Assembly (NCBI RefSeq): GCF_051020985.1
Contig: NC_134999.1
Span: 12,839,660-12,903,659, forward strand
Source of the DNA: Nomia melanderi
Lineage: Eukaryota > Arthropoda > Insecta > Hymenoptera > Halictidae
Direction of reading: 5' to 3'
Length of the DNA: 64,000 nt
A model generated the notes under the pieces. That model was given only the letters and a program-made list of their open reading frames with translations. It did no database searches and was not told the DNA's origin. A program made the position numbers and the translations under genes. This document shows, one piece after another, positions 12,624 to 25,884 of this stretch. Numbering within the stretch: position 1 is the stretch's first letter; every line of letters begins with the position of its first letter.

Positions 12624-13247
12624 CTCTGGGTTGTCTTTGAGAAACTGCAGGTGTTCATTGGTGGTGTACCACCCTAAGAATATAGGTATGAAGCTGATCA
12701 GCGCGGGCAACAGCCAGGCGCTGCCCAGCATGCAGGTCACGGTGATCCTCCTCATGATGGCGGCGTACTCCAGCGGCCTGACAATAGCGTAGTACCTGTC
12801 CACGCTGATGCAGCACAAATGTAGTATGGAGGCTGTGGAGAAGTATACGTCCAAAGAGCTCCAGACGTCGCACATTACTCTGCCGAACACCCAGCGACCG
12901 GTCAGCTCGACGGACGCATTGAAAGTCATCGCGCAGACGGCGACGAGAAAGTCAGCGGCCGCCAGGCTGACAACGTAGCGATTGGTGGGCACCCGTAGCT
13001 TCCTATGGCGCCTGACGCTGGCTATCACCAGCGCATTCCCGATCAACGCGGTCACTATGATGCTGATCATCACCATTCCTTTAGCTACCGTCCACACCAC
13101 GTTCTGCTGTTGATAAGCGTCCCTGGAGATGGTTTCCTCGACGGTCGTGTTCACCGTTTCCACGAGACGATCGATAACAGATGTCGAGCTGATCCTGGAC
13201 AGAGTCGGGTAGTCCACGTCCTCGCCCGATGGCTCACTGGCTTCCAT
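12624..13247 (-). CDS. Beta-type octopamine receptor, first coding exon (N-terminus to TM4/ECL2)
   Basis: This exon encodes residues 1-208 of a class A aminergic GPCR that by family binds octopamine at the plasma membrane and raises cAMP through Gs. Seen: an N-terminal tail of about 50 residues with an N-glycosylation site (NTT, 33-35); TM1 with G70-N71; TM2 with SLAAAD (D99); C126 before TM3; the amine-binding aspartate D133 in SLDVYFSTASI; DRY at 150-152; W178 in TM4; and the GWYTT loop at 192-196. The start at 13247 is the first in-frame ATG, with G at -3 and G at +4; the frame stays open upstream to 13427 but has no ATG. The exon ends GAG|GTAGAG, phase 0. The FNASVELTGRW and FSTASILHLCCISVDRYYAIV segments are typical of Octbeta receptors. 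The subtype is uncertain; Octbeta3R is my best guess. TM6-TM7 are outside the window. Confidence 0.93.
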
Positions 13248-13272
13248 TCCAGAACCCGCGGCCTCGCTGCAT
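13234..13272 (-). promoter_or_regulatory. Candidate 12-codon upstream ORF overlapping the receptor start
   Basis: An ATG at 13272-13270 opens a 12-codon frame that is out of phase with the receptor. It stops at 13234, 13 nt past the receptor ATG at 13247. If this DNA is in the mature leader, it could lower initiation at the receptor start. Whether it is transcribed, or spliced away by one of the AG acceptors nearby, is not known. Confidence 0.35.
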
Positions 13273-16200
13273 GTTACGCGAAATGCCCACCGTTCAGGCA
13301 GCCGTAGTCCCTCGTTCCCGGAATACGGTCTTGAAGTTCCGGAAGCTGCCGCGGAAGATTGAGCGGTATTGCGCGACGAGACGCATCGCGCCGGAAGTTT
13401 TGACACTCGCGCGATAGCGGCTGACACCGCTGGGGATTACCGCACTGGGACTAGTACCGGTTTTTGGGTGTTTCGTTTGGAACTGCTTGTCTTCTGTTTG
13501 TTTGTTTCTAAGTGGGAAGTAGAAGTTTCGTTAGATTGGAATGCGGAACTTGATCAACTTTGCCATTTTTCTAATGTTTCTCGGTAGCTTTGATGAACCA
13601 TGAGGTTTGGGGTACTAGAGTTTCTGGTAGCTTCTGTTTGATACGCAAGCTGAGAATGATGAAATTTTAGATAATCCTTCTTGAAAGATGTTGAAGTTGG
13701 AGACTTTAGATAAGTTTCGTTTTAAGATATTGAAGTTCATATAGTTTATATTAATTTCTTGGACAATATTAAAGTCGGAGGTATTCCTGCCGGAGAAGTT
13801 CCCGAAGATATAACTGACAGGTTTTTCATTTTCAAATTATTCCGTAATTGCGAGTAAGTTTGGAGAATCGTGTTATCGGACAGTTCGTTGTGAAGGTTCG
13901 GCGTTGTTGAAATTAATTATTCGAGGCCGGTCGGGAGCATTGTTGTCGAGATCGAGTCGCAACGGCGCGAGGCTCAAACTTTAAATGGCTTCCGGCCGCA
14001 CCGTGCGCCTCCGCTTCTTTGTCGGGAAAGGTAATTCCGCGCGGCAATAAGGGCCGCGGCAAAAAAATCGAAAAATCTTCAGCGAGAGGTGAATGCCGGG
14101 GCGACACAACGGCGAACTTTCCGCATAAACATCGTCCGAGGCGGCGGAGTATACTTTAACATTAAAGCAAACAGCCGGCGGCGAGTGCCAGCCGGGACAA
14201 GTTGTGTGCATATTTGGCTTGCCCGAAAAACGCCTTTCGTACCTAGTATTCGAAGTAAAGCGCAAACAGTCGAGGGAGGCACGTAGACGTAATGTGCAAA
14301 TACTCATCCGAGCTGGAATTACGCACGGGGGGAAACTCGCTCCTCTTTCCAGACTTCCGTCGGTTTCCGAGCAGAACCGTCGTTGAAATATGTCGAACGA
14401 GTGATTTAACTGGTTCCACGTCGCATGAATCACTGGTAATAGGCTATATGCTAGGTACTTCGTTTATTTGTAAATAGGTCCGAGCGTAACTTACGATTAT
14501 TGCATTTCGAACGGGAAACGAAGAGACGAAATTCGAAGATACATAGACTATCTATACTGGAATTAAAACTATTCGTTTTAGAATTCAATAACTGTATAAA
14601 TTAACAGATAATTCTTTTTAATTTATTACTAAAAATAAATGCAAGTAAATACTCAATAGAATAATAATATCAAGAAATTCCTATTTTGAACATTGATAAC
14701 TTTGAAAGTTACCCAAACTGCAATAATAACATTCTTCAGTGATATATTATTGAATTCTATGCAAAGAACAAACATATAAACTCAATAAACACAGGGTTGC
14801 AATTCCTACACCTTCCAATTGTTTCGTGAAACGCTATCTTTCCGAATTCCAGCAAAGAACATTGAAACTAGTCTAAGCAGCGCTTCCTTAGACGAGACTA
14901 CATCGACTCACTCCCGGCGTTAACAAAGCCCAGTGTCCCGAGACGAGACATTTCCGCGTCCGGGAGTACATTCGCCGTTAAGTAGAGCATAATCCTAGTG
15001 GCAAGTGTCAAACCCGAAATCAGAGCTAGAAGAGCTGTCAAGGTGCAACCACAGCCAGCCGAAACCGAGTTGTTCTGGAACAGCGATAACGCGAGATGCG
15101 ACTCCGAGAGTTACAGGAAAGCTGAACAGGTTATCCAATATGGCGGACACGTCGCCCGAAGAGGGATACCTGGCGTCATGACCACGGGTACGAGCTTCAA
15201 CCGAGCTTCGATTCTGATAAGAGGACAATCGTAACGATCCCGCGATAAAACGACACTCGTTCCGACCGTGACTTTAATTTCCACTCTGGCAGTTAGACGC
15301 CTTTAATCTTGAGCAACGACACCGCAGAGACATCGCTGCTATGGGACTTCGAGAGGCAATCTCGTAGTTAATCGGATGTTTGTCATTCATATGCTAGTGA
15401 AAACGAATTTGCTTCGACGGCACTCTAGCTTATCGTTACTGTGTTTAGTCTTTGCTCCGTGATAAAACTACCGAACAGTTAAATTGAGTTTTTGAAATTC
15501 CTTTACAGAAACTCCGAGAGTGCATCTATTAAAGCTTCCATTGATTTACAATTCAGTTCCTGTATTGCTATATCAATTTCTTTCATCATTTCTCAGAGAG
15601 ACAAATGTTACCTTTTTAATAATTACGAAAAGAAGAAATTCGGAATGGGTATTTTAATCTGTTTGGTAGCTTTAGTGTTAATAATATACCGTGGTATGCT
15701 TGTTTTCTAAAGTATTTATAAATGGCAGTTGCAATTAGGAAACACAAGTAGGTAATGTGTGTTTATGTAGAATAAACATTGGCATACATACAAACATTAG
15801 GAATTTGAACAAGTTAAAAATAAAGCAGTCTCATTTTAGAAATTTAAGAAAACATTTCATTATTGATCATTAGTAATAAGCATTAATATCTGTCAAAAAT
15901 GCCTAAAATTTGTTACCTAGTTATAAGACACCAATCATAGAAATGTTAATGTCCTGACTCCTAAATGTTCGTTTCAAATCACACAAGAAATATTTAAAAT
16001 CATAAATCGCGATTAAAAATATACCAGAAAAATGCTGAAAACAAAATTTTCCTTGAAAAATCATTTTCCTTATGTCACATATTTATAAAAAAAGTAACCT
16101 AATATTCATTGAAACAAAAAGATGTTAGTATCAACATTCTTCAAAGGGCGGTAACGCACTCATTGGCAACCACTGGGTCAGATGTGCACACAGCGAGCCG

Positions 16201-16870
16201 TCCAACGTTAGTCCGCTTTGTTTCGCATTAACATAACACACCAGTGGCCGAGACTGCCGCATTGTTTGCGTGTTCTGAGGTTTATTTCCAGAATTCTTCC
16301 GCCGTTTACACTTAGCGGCCGTCCGACGAATTGTTCTCTATGCGGACCGTTGCGGACAACTTTTTTCAGTGACACGTCTGCGTCGAATGTTTAATTGTTT
16401 AATCGGAGAGTTCGCATTGTAATTGCATCGAGGAGAGCCCCGAGAATTTACATTCTTATGGGCGAATCGACGCGGACGAGAAACTTGTTACCTCGATGAA
16501 TGGCTTCACGAGGTGCTGGAGGCAATAATGTCTGCGCTAGAATTGGAGTTCCCGCTTTATTGTCTTGCTGAATTATATTTATTGCTGCAAATTGCGTTAC
16601 AACGTAATTTTACTACACCCAATTAGGAGCTATTTAAACTGAGCATTTAATTGCTTTACTATCGAATTCCTGGAAAACAAGGAACTCTATAATCCAGAAT
16701 TCTATGTAAATTAATCAAAACCAAATAATACAAATGCTGTATAGCTACCGTAGGATATAAAAAAGTAAACTTTCAGTTTAAAGCATCAAGAATCATTCCG
16801 AAAGAAACATAACAAATAATAAACTAAGATCAAAAAAATTCTAACCAATATACGCAACAATCACAATCAT
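13273..16870. other. Non-coding DNA upstream of the receptor coding start
   Basis: The receptor 5' leader probably begins somewhere in or beyond this stretch, but no transcription start can be fixed. CpG-rich patches occur at 13900-14400 (overlapping frames on both strands, none protein-like), 14880-15330 and 16140-16530. Between them the DNA is AT-rich. The one repeat recognised is a family A-type element at about 15457-15681. Confidence 0.5.
15457..15681. mobile_element. Family A-type element, diverged left end
   Basis: The right end is GGTAGCTTTAGTGTTAA; the left end is degraded (GATAAAACTACCGAACAG). The inside aligns with 50571-50794, so a 72-codon frame here and a 103-codon frame there look alike only because both are repeat copies. 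Confidence 0.7.
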
Positions 16871-17119
16871 TTATCCTGTTACCTGTGGAATTTAATTTAA
16901 AAAATCTCTCGTTTTGCGCGATAAAATCAGAAAATGAAGTGTGTATTCGTCAAACACAGGGAGAATACGCCCAGGGTATACTTCAATAAAAAACCAAAGC
17001 AAAACAAAAAAAAATTACACGTTGATTTGAAAAAATAAAGAATTTATCGTTGGACGAATTAGTATCATTTCAAGCTTAAAGAAGTCGTGTATACTCGTCA
17101 AATGCAGTTAACGGGTTAA
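16871..17119. mobile_element. Family D TTAA element (249 bp)
   Basis: The right end reads GTGTATACTCGTCAAATGC then AGTTAACGGGTTAA; the left end is degraded (TTATCCTGTTACCTGTGG). The inside matches the copy at 40675-40925 in opposite orientation. Confidence 0.75.
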
Positions 17120-17575
17120 ACAAATAATCCATTTAACATCAATATTAAAGGAAATATCTACTACAATCGAGGTAACAAATTGCGTTGAGCACACTTTCGT
17201 CACTGTTGTCGCCGCGTCAATTTTCTCGTGGCTTGATTGCTACGCCCACAGTGTTCCAGCCGAAATCAACATGGCCGCCGCGGCCCGTCATCATTACGAT
17301 AGCCGAACCGTGCAGTCCAAGGTTTCCCGATTCTTCGCGACATTGCGCCGCAACGTTCGCGGACGCGAAACGGGTCCGTGTCAGGGCCATTATCATTCGT
17401 TTCCTCTCGGTCCATCTCAATCGTGGAACGCCGACACATCCGGCCGTTAGCCAGCGAGCGACCGCTATCAATAAGTCCACTAGAGCCAAGGTCTAGATCA
17501 CTTCAGCGACAGACGACGCCGCCGCGTGAGAAACCGCGTGTCCCAGGATCGAAGCAGCCAACATGGCCGCAATTA
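17120..17575. other. CpG-rich non-coding patch between two elements
   Basis: From 17180 to 17560 the DNA is CpG-rich with overlapping frames on both strands, none protein-like. It may be a regulatory region or untranslated exon. Confidence 0.3.
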
Positions 17576-17818
17576 ATAGGATGTTGATTGCCACGAAAGA
17601 CTTTAGAGTTTCGCCTATTACATATTCTTCTATGGTGAAGATAAAAAGGAATCTATTACTTATTATTTCGCATCGCGATCCTTACGTTACACGATTATCC
17701 AGTGATTTACGCTGTTGAGCAGTCTCATTCGACATCAGTTATCTGGCAAATTATAATTGTTTTCGATTAATTTGGAAACTCCGGTCATCGGTGACCGCCA
17801 TGGCAGTCAACTTGTTAA
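17576..17818. mobile_element. Family B TTAA element, diverged left end
   Basis: The right end TGGCAGTCAACTTGTTAA and the preceding CCGGTCATCGGTGACCG block match other B copies. The left end (GATGTTGATTGCCACGA) has lost its TTAA. Confidence 0.7.
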
Positions 17819-20445
17819 AGTCGTCCGAAACACACCGTAGTTCCGGCGGAAACGCGAACGGTTACAGCCGCAGAGGATGCTGGGACTGGGCTTGATTTCC
17901 TGTGCTCGATTTAGCTTGATGACAATGGGGAAACGATACTTGTCGTTCTAGCAATTATGGTAACTTTTATGTAGCGAGTTTTGTACGAAGTTACACAATC
18001 GTTTGTATACGCTTTAAGATTCGAATTCGATGGTCGTTAAGAAGTTTATTTTACCTTGGAAGGTAGATAGTAATAAATTTGTTTGTTCTTGGAATAAAAT
18101 TAATTGATTTCATATCAAATTTAACACGAATATTGAGTTTACTATTTTGCGAACTAACTTTTAATTAACTGAAGATCAATTTATTCTGTTCTATAATTTG
18201 CTCTGTTAAAGAGTTCTTTTATTAACGAGGCAAAATATTTAATATATCATTTTACGTAAACTTATTACGTTCCTATTATTTAATTTTGCGGTAGTCTGAT
18301 AGTTAGTCCTTATCAAAATAGACAACTAGAGTCACATTATTCTATAGTGTGATGTTACTCGACCAGCAGATAAACGAAGCGGTTTTATTATATGACACAA
18401 CCTCCGCATAATTACATCAGCAAGCATTAAGCTATTTTTAGAGTCAGGCGACTGTGGCATCGGTATCGACACAATAACCATTTAAACTGAACAATATCAT
18501 AAATAAAATATTACAAATATCAGAACGAGATAATTAAGTTCACTTTTGATACAAAAAATTAATACACTCTCAAAGCATTGATTATTTACACGTTTAACAA
18601 TCGTTGAACGACTTCCTGGAAAAGTCTGTTCCAGGAAATAATATTATCATTCCATAAATTCATTCAACCATGTTCCCATTACATTTAATTACGAAACTAT
18701 GGCTTCTATTTTCCTTCAATATTAATTTTCCATTAACTGCTTACTGAAAAATGTTGACTATACTCCTGTTAATTACTTCGATAAAGGGAAGAAAATGATG
18801 AGCGATGAATTTGTGCATGGATTATGTCCGATGCACCTACACTTTTACACAGTTTCATCGCTTTGAACTTTGATTATGCGTTTCAGAGTGGACCAAAGCT
18901 CGAACAATAAAGTGCACAAAGACCTCCGAAATAATCTCATAATGGCCACCGTTATTTCGACGTCTTCATCCAGTTCCTGTCATTCTCTTGAAATGCGGGA
19001 CAATAAAAGCATTCATCTCCGCGGCGTAACGCGACGAAACGAAGTCTCGGTTATTCAAAGTCTACTTATTATTAATGTTTCTCCGGTCCAACCACTCGTT
19101 ACGTTTTAAGATGTCCCATCAACGATTTCTCCTCCGCTTTTCGCGGAGCTGCCTCGTTTTATATTCATGATCGCCGTTATAATTTAAAGACTTCCGGTTC
19201 CTCCCTGTGCACAGTTCAACGGCCGGATCGTTGCGATCGGTTTCTGCCTCTATTCTAACGAAATCCTCTGATATCGGCGTATCATGAATAATATCGTGCA
19301 TTTATAATTTCCATTGAGCTATAACCTACATTTTTACCCCGTAATTGGACGTCGAGTTTGTTCCGATTTCCCATCGACAATAACAATGTAACGGTCACTC
19401 GACTCGGGTCCGAGTATGAACTTTTTCGATGGAAGAAATAACAAGAAAAGTTATTGGAAACTGTCTCCAACTTTCTTTCAGCTGAAGATGGCTGAACAAC
19501 CTTGTTGCTTACTTTCCTAGCTTCCTGTTTAGCAAATAAGCAAAAATATTTGTTTTCCTCGGTAATGTTTCATTTCGAAATTCTTCGTGCAATTATGATG
19601 CAACTTTCAGGTTTTTGATACGAACACCCTAGAAACAGAATTCTATTTCTTCCTTTCTCGATCATTCAAAATATCTTGTTATTAATATGTATTTACCCAG
19701 AATTATAGCTGAACGTGCCTTTCAATATCTTCAAAAGTTGTTCAACAAGATGTCAAACAGAAGTGAAACTAACTCTAACTCAAATTAAACATTATTATCC
19801 AGCTGGCAATCGTCGCGTTTCAAAGCAAACGTGGATATAGATGACCAACGGAATTCTCCTTCGCCTTTAGTAAGTTATTAGCGATAACCTCTAGCTAGCA
19901 TAGTTGCCAAAGAAATCATAGGGCAAGGGCTTAACCTCGCACAGTTAAAAGCAATCACACGTGTACAAATTTCAAGTGCAAGAGGAACGATTCTCCCAGT
20001 GTTTCGCGTGTGCACACAGCACGCAACGGAATCGATCGTCTTAAAAAGACGCTGCAAGACGACATTTGCCCTGTTGCCTGTTTACGTACCCAGTTGACTT
20101 CAATTTTCCTCGGACAGGATAGTATCGCTGGCGACCGTGTCGTGTTGACAGAAGAAACAAGTAGCTAACTCCTATTTGAATTACAACGCCGGACATGCTG
20201 GAGTGTTTCTCGGCGGTCAACGGGAACTCGTAGTGGCTTGGCCGCATCAGGATCACGTAACGCTCGCGAAACGGTCCCTTCTTGACGCGGGGCCATGATT
20301 TACGAGCGACAGCACTCGACACCGCGCCGATTACATGCGCTCCCTTTCGTTTTGTTCTTTCGCTCAGCAATTTCGACGGGCGAGGCCCGCCGCGGATATT
20401 ATTAGGCAAAGGATACGCGAAACCGAATATTATGATTAGACTGCG
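17819..20445. other. AT-rich non-coding stretch
   Basis: No gene is supported. A moderately CpG-rich patch lies at 20000-20420. No complete repeat was recognised. Confidence 0.5.
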
Positions 20446-20800
20446 GACGTTTATGGAAATTCGCAGTTCTCGGCGTTAATTCGTGGAAAAAAACGCATGT
20501 GATACTTTTGCTTCGTGGTTGCATATTTAATACTCTGGTTGCCATCAGAATTTTAAGGGTTTCGTCATATTATTTGTTCTTTTGTAGTAGAGACAAACGT
20601 TATTCGGATTTGTTGTTAGTAGAATGTGGATCGTGGAAATTTGCGGTTGTCGAAGTTAATTCATGGGAAAAGACACATATGACACTTTTATTTCGTAGTT
20701 GCATATTTGATACGTTTATTATTATCAGAATTTTAAGGGTTTCATGTAATGTTATTTGCTTTTTCGTAGTAAAGAAAAATGTTCTTAAAATTTCTTGTTT
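20446..20800. repeat. Two-copy tandem duplication, period about 180 bp
   Basis: The copies share GTTGCATATTT and ATCAGAATTTTAAGGGTTTC at 20540-20562 and 20720-20742, plus long flanking similarity. The 101-codon frame across them is repeat-derived. Confidence 0.75.
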
Positions 20801-22550
20801 ATAGACTATTGGCCTTTATGAGAATTTAATTTTGCATTATGCGCAAGTTTTGCACTTTTACACTTGCCATAAATATATAAAAATACGTAGTCTAGTTATC
20901 GCTAATGTTTCCAAGCAGTGATAGTTCATGTGTTAATGAAAAATAATATGAACGTTGATAAAATATGATTTTCTAGAACATAGGTTCGAAATTTTTGAAT
21001 AACTTTATTCATTTTCGCTTCTGACGAAGTAAGTTTTTCTTTTACTAGAATCTTGGGAGAAATGTGGTGATAGGGTATTTAATTGGATTGGAATTTTATT
21101 GAAAGTCTGTTAAAGTTCATGTTTCGTTGTATTAAGTAAAACGACGATATTTTCGGATATATTTCGACTTGTGAAGCGGAAGTGGATAGTGTATTTACGA
21201 CGCGGACCACTTTGGCAGAGGAATGAAATAATTCAAAGATGATCCGAAGGAATTCGTCCAACAATTTCCTTAACAATTTCTTTGGCATCAAATTGTGTAT
21301 TAATCAGATTTAGTGGCGCGTTAAAAGGATAATACCACTTATTAAATTTATTAACAAAGGAGCGTCCAAAAATACAAAACACAATGTCACAAAATTTTGT
21401 ATACACCTGTCACAGTTATACAGGATCATAAGAAACACTTTTTAACAATCTATAACATGATCCCAAAATCCGTAATTTCAAGTCTTTAAGGATTTCTTAA
21501 ATTTGTTCTATCTCTTTATTTTATAATCAACAAACCTTCATTAATATCAAAATCCAAGTTTCTGTAAACTCCACGAAACCAAAGTAAACCAAAAGAAACT
21601 TCAAAAACTCAAAATATCAATTGAAGATTATTAGTAGAAAAAGTTACAAGTGCCAACATTGAATTTTTCAACAGCAGAAAGGAGATTACCTAACATTACA
21701 TTGCACGTTACGTCACCTTTCAATACTACCAGTACACCGAACAACACTACCACAAATAACCACTAACAGAAGTGAAATTGCACGTATGCACTTCAAAATA
21801 AAAACGAAAACAAAGATCCTCTAGCACATACACTCTCCGCAAGAACTCTTCAATGAGATCAAGCGAACGGTCCCACCGCATTTCCCACGAAATCACGTGA
21901 AAACCACTTCCACTAAACATTAGAAATTTATTCATCGATATTCACACTGCGGGGGAGCGAGGTCTTGCGATCGATACCCATCATCGAAGAAACTTCCAAC
22001 CACGCCGGACGAGAATTACCCGAATAGAGGATCGGTGATCGTGGCGCGAGGCAATAAGCGTCGAGTTTTCTTGAAGTCCGTCCAAAATGAGAATTTTTAA
22101 ATTGGAAAACGTTCATGGCCGCCGGTGCTCGCCTTGACACGCAAGAATGAATTACGCATCCAGATTGAAAGGCCGCGGCGACCTTCGCCGGGAGAAGAGT
22201 ATACGCAACGGTAGACGCCCGGGTGACGGGGCGGAAAAGAGAAAATAGTGCTGACAGTAGAGCAAGTTCAAGAGGGCTGGATTTACATACTGCAATATTC
22301 ATAGAAACGGCTACGGGTGGCCGGGGAATCGGGCGCCAACCGTTGCCGGACGTTTGCGTATGCAAAACCGACGGAGAGGTTAGAGGCGACGGTTGAAAGT
22401 GACAAGGATGAACCGCGTGACTGCCAACTGAAAAGCATCTTTTTTCATCCCGTTCTTATTCAATTCACAAGATCGTTGGCCTGCTGCGAAATGCTCGTTT
22501 ATTTCCGATCGTGGACAGTTTTCGGGCTGCGGTAAGCTACGATGAATCGA
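20801..22550. other. Non-coding stretch with a dispersed repeat and a CpG-rich patch
   Basis: About 21640-21775 shares GATTACCTAACATTACATT and flanking sequence with about 27060-27180, so it is a dispersed repeat. From 21950 to 22540 the DNA is CpG-rich, with overlapping frames that look non-coding. Confidence 0.5.
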
Positions 22551-22801
22551 TTAACACATTGCGTACCGGCTAACTTTCAGAAAACTGAATTGTGCGGATG
22601 GCAATTTTCAATGAGATCAACTTATATCACTATACATACAAAAACTCAGACGTCATAACGTTATGTAATATATTTTAAATATATAATCAATTCGAATAAA
22701 ATTTAATATTTTTTTAAATGCTGTGGTAATTAGCAAAGTTACATAGCTAAGTGTCTTTATATAGAAACGAGGTTTCTCGTTACCAGTACGCAATGTGTTA
22801 A
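22551..22801 (+). mobile_element. Family C TTAA element (251 bp)
   Basis: It starts TTAACACATTGCGTACCGG and ends CCAGTACGCAATGTGTTAA. The inside (GAATTGTGCGGATGGCAATT) matches the copy at 24950-25202 in opposite orientation. Confidence 0.88.
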
Positions 22802-22890
22802 CACTGAAAGTATCGGACGGATCAAATTGACCAACTTTAGAACTTTTATTTCGTGAATGTTTCAATTATGAAATTAGTATATTTGTACAG
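22798..22890 (+). mobile_element. Family A element, left end only, sharing TTAA with a family C copy
   Basis: TTAACACTGAAAGTATCGGA then CGGATCAAATTGACC aligns with the left end of the A copy at 49036-49208. Similarity fades near 22890 and no right end is found. Its first four bases are also the last four of the family C element. Confidence 0.65.
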
Positions 22891-24949
22891 ATAGAAGGCT
22901 AATAAGGAGAGGGCCAAGCATAGAAATCTGTTTATGAGTGGAACCTTATGCATGTTGTAGTACATATCTAGACATGAAAAGCTCTTATGGATTTTTTAAC
23001 GATGGTCCTCTATGTTTGAAGGGAATGAGTTTTAAATTTGTATATTAGCGTAATAAGGCGGTGAATAATCTTACAATGATAAAATATGGGTTATTTAGAA
23101 ATTAGAATTCAAAGAAAAGCAAAGATAAACGGAGAAAAAGAATTCCTAGCATGGAGATTTGGAACGACACCTTGTTGTAGTAGGTTTCTTCTAATCATCT
23201 CGTTGCAGTAACATAAAACTTAAAATTGATTTTTTTCGAAAACGGAAGACCGTTACTGACAAGGCGTAAGTGTGCTCTGATGAATAATTAATGATTGTTA
23301 CTGATAATGACAGAAATTGAGAACGATGATATAAAGATAGGATTGGTAATTCTGAATATAATGTTTTATCTGTTAAAGACTGTATTGCTAGCTTTGAGAA
23401 TTATTATTATTATGGGTTGAAAATAATATTGCTGTCATATAGTGTGATCTCCGTGTTTCGAATATTATTAAATTTCAAAAATAATATTAACCGTGCGAGG
23501 ATGAACTTTATATCTAGAAGACTAATGTTCATCCTCTGAAAATAGGATTGTTGGCTCAAAGATTAGCATTCATCTTCTGAGGATTAAACAGTTATCCCTG
23601 AGAATAATATATATCTTCTGAAGAGCGAGACAGTTGTGTCAAAATAGTAATTTTATCTTACATATATTCGTAAGAGAGAATTATTTACTAAAAAAGTATT
23701 ATTCATTTCGAGGGATAGTAATTATCTGCAAACATTATCTCAAAATCGAATTATCTAGGGGAGACAAAGTTTCTATGTTATAATATCTTCCTTAAGATCG
23801 AATTTCTATCTCTAAAAATAACAGTTATTTCTGAGTGCTCGAATCATCTTTAAAATTTACCGATCCGAGAAAAATATATCTATCTTCCACTAATGACTTT
23901 TCAAAACACAAACATCAAAAATTATTCTTCACCCTCCGAGGATAAGAATATCATTTTCAAGAATAACATTGGTCTAGAGGTAATGCAATTTCAAATAATT
24001 ACTTTCACACTTTAGAGACATCATTTCGAAAGACAACTTTCTCGTAACTCGTGTATATAGATCGTAATGACTTAAAATAAAACAGAAATAATAATAATAA
24101 CTGATACGTAATATAAGGATAATTAACTACACTCTTTCCTTCTGTTTGTTTCCAACGACAAATATTAATTGTTCAATTTCTTTACCTTCATTTTACAACC
24201 AGTTATTTGACTAGTTACGATAGGTATATATAAAATGCCGGTACATTTAGTGAGAATTAAGCCAGAAATAATAAACTCGAAGTACTGAATCAGAAATAAA
24301 CTGCAATATAATCAGCAGTGATTCGTTTTGAACTCACAGAAAAGCAAACAATTCATTTCTGCTTTTGAGGAAACCATTGTTTCCCCGTAAATTCAAGTTA
24401 AAGTGAGCGTACGAAGATTAATCGTTGCCACAGAGGAATGAAAAATCATTCTGCGAGGGGACTTCCGCCGGTTCGTTCGTTTAATAAAACTCACGCGCGG
24501 ACGGAATCATCGTGGACCGGCTCGCTAATAAAGAGGTTAACCATTAAGTTCGCGGATCTGTTTTCTCGATGAAGTTGTTACGTACGCCGGCCAGTTCCCG
24601 TCCTCCTGGCAATGAATTAAGCGCAACTGTCCTTGCCGATGATCAAACGGCGAACTTGTAGGAAAATAAAGAGCGGAATTGCGTAATCGTTGCACTACGT
24701 GTCAGCAACTGTACGACAGTTTTACTCTCCGACGGCTGTCGTATCCATCGTTGAGAGTAACGTTACGTATCGGCTGGAGTGTTTTCAGTTTCGAAAGTCG
24801 AGTAACTCTCGTGGACTCGCTCGCTAATGCGCGCCGATCCAAGAATAAGAGCGTCTCTTTTGCTGTAATTGCATCTACTCCTCGGGAGAATCCTGTTTCA
24901 ACGATTATTTTCTGAATCAAACGATGTTCGCAGACGTTCATCAATTTGA
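22891..24949. other. AT-rich stretch with degenerate repeats, then a CpG-rich patch
   Basis: At 23500-23640 (weaker to 24010) there are units of about 45 bp built on ATTCATCTTCTGAGGATTA. From 24420 to 24900 the DNA is CpG-rich without a credible gene. Confidence 0.5.
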
Positions 24950-25202
24950 TTAACACATTGCGTACTGGTAACGAGAAATCTCATTCTTATATAAAGACAC
25001 TTAGCTATGCAACTTTGCTAATTACCACAGCATTTGAAAAATTGTTAAATTTGATTCGAATTGGTATATTTAAAATACATTACATGACAATATGATATCT
25101 GAGTTTTTGTATTTATAATATATATCACACATAATCTCACTGAAAAAATTGCCATCCACACAATTCAGTTTTTTGAAAATTGGCCGATACGCAATGCGTT
25201 AA
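24950..25202 (-). mobile_element. Family C TTAA element (253 bp)
   Basis: It is bounded by TTAACACATTGCGTACTGG and GGCCGATACGCAATGCGTTAA. It is inverted relative to the copy at 22551. It lies only 55 bp from the family B copy. Confidence 0.88.
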
Positions 25203-25257
25203 CATGTTCGCGAGCAGCGATTGCTTCATCAGCAATCTTTATAATTACAATAACTGA

Positions 25258-25501
25258 TTAACACGTTAACTGCCACAAAAAGCAAGAGCGTTCTATGTAT
25301 CAATTATTCTTTTCCTATGAAAAATAAAAAAGAACGAATTATTAATTATTGGGTATCACAATTCTTACGTTACACTATTATGTAGTTATTTACGTTACTG
25401 AACATATTTATTTGACATCGACTATCTTATAAGTTATGATTATTTTCTTGTAGTTTTGAAGCTCCGGTCATTGGTAACCGTCGCAGCAGTCAACGTGTTA
25501 A
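25258..25501. mobile_element. Family B TTAA element (244 bp)
   Basis: It is bounded by TTAACACGTTAACTGCCAC and GCAGCAGTCAACGTGTTAA. Inside, near the right end, is CCGGTCATTGGTAACCG, shared with other B copies. Confidence 0.88.
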
Positions 25502-25884
25502 ACATGGAAGCGTCTTTATAAAATATGAATAAAATTCCAGGGAACGTTTCAATTTTATGTACAAATATACGTGAAAGTAATTTAATTTTCCCTAAGCTAG
25601 GTGTTAAATGTCAAATATGTGACACTGGTTGTGGACTTGTTGATCAATTCAGTAAGATTTATTGAATATACGTATTAATCTAGTTAGTCTATTAATTATA
25701 CAATTAATTCGTTTAAATATTGAACTTTGCTTGCTGACCCTTGTTTTTATTTTGAATAGCATTACTGTCCGTAGGATTAAATGTAATGGTACTTTCAGTT
25801 AATGAGCAATTATGCTGAACAACGGATTTTCATAATCAACTCGCTAAACGTTTAGAATCCGCACGAGGTTGATTAAAGAATCTC

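Noticed and set aside
13248..13427. Extension of the receptor by 60 residues upstream
   Set aside because: The frame is open but begins at GTG; the first ATG in frame is at 13247 and has a good initiation context.
15492..15710. Small protein gene similar to the frame at 50607-50918
   Set aside because: The likeness comes from both frames lying in copies of the same non-coding TTAA element.
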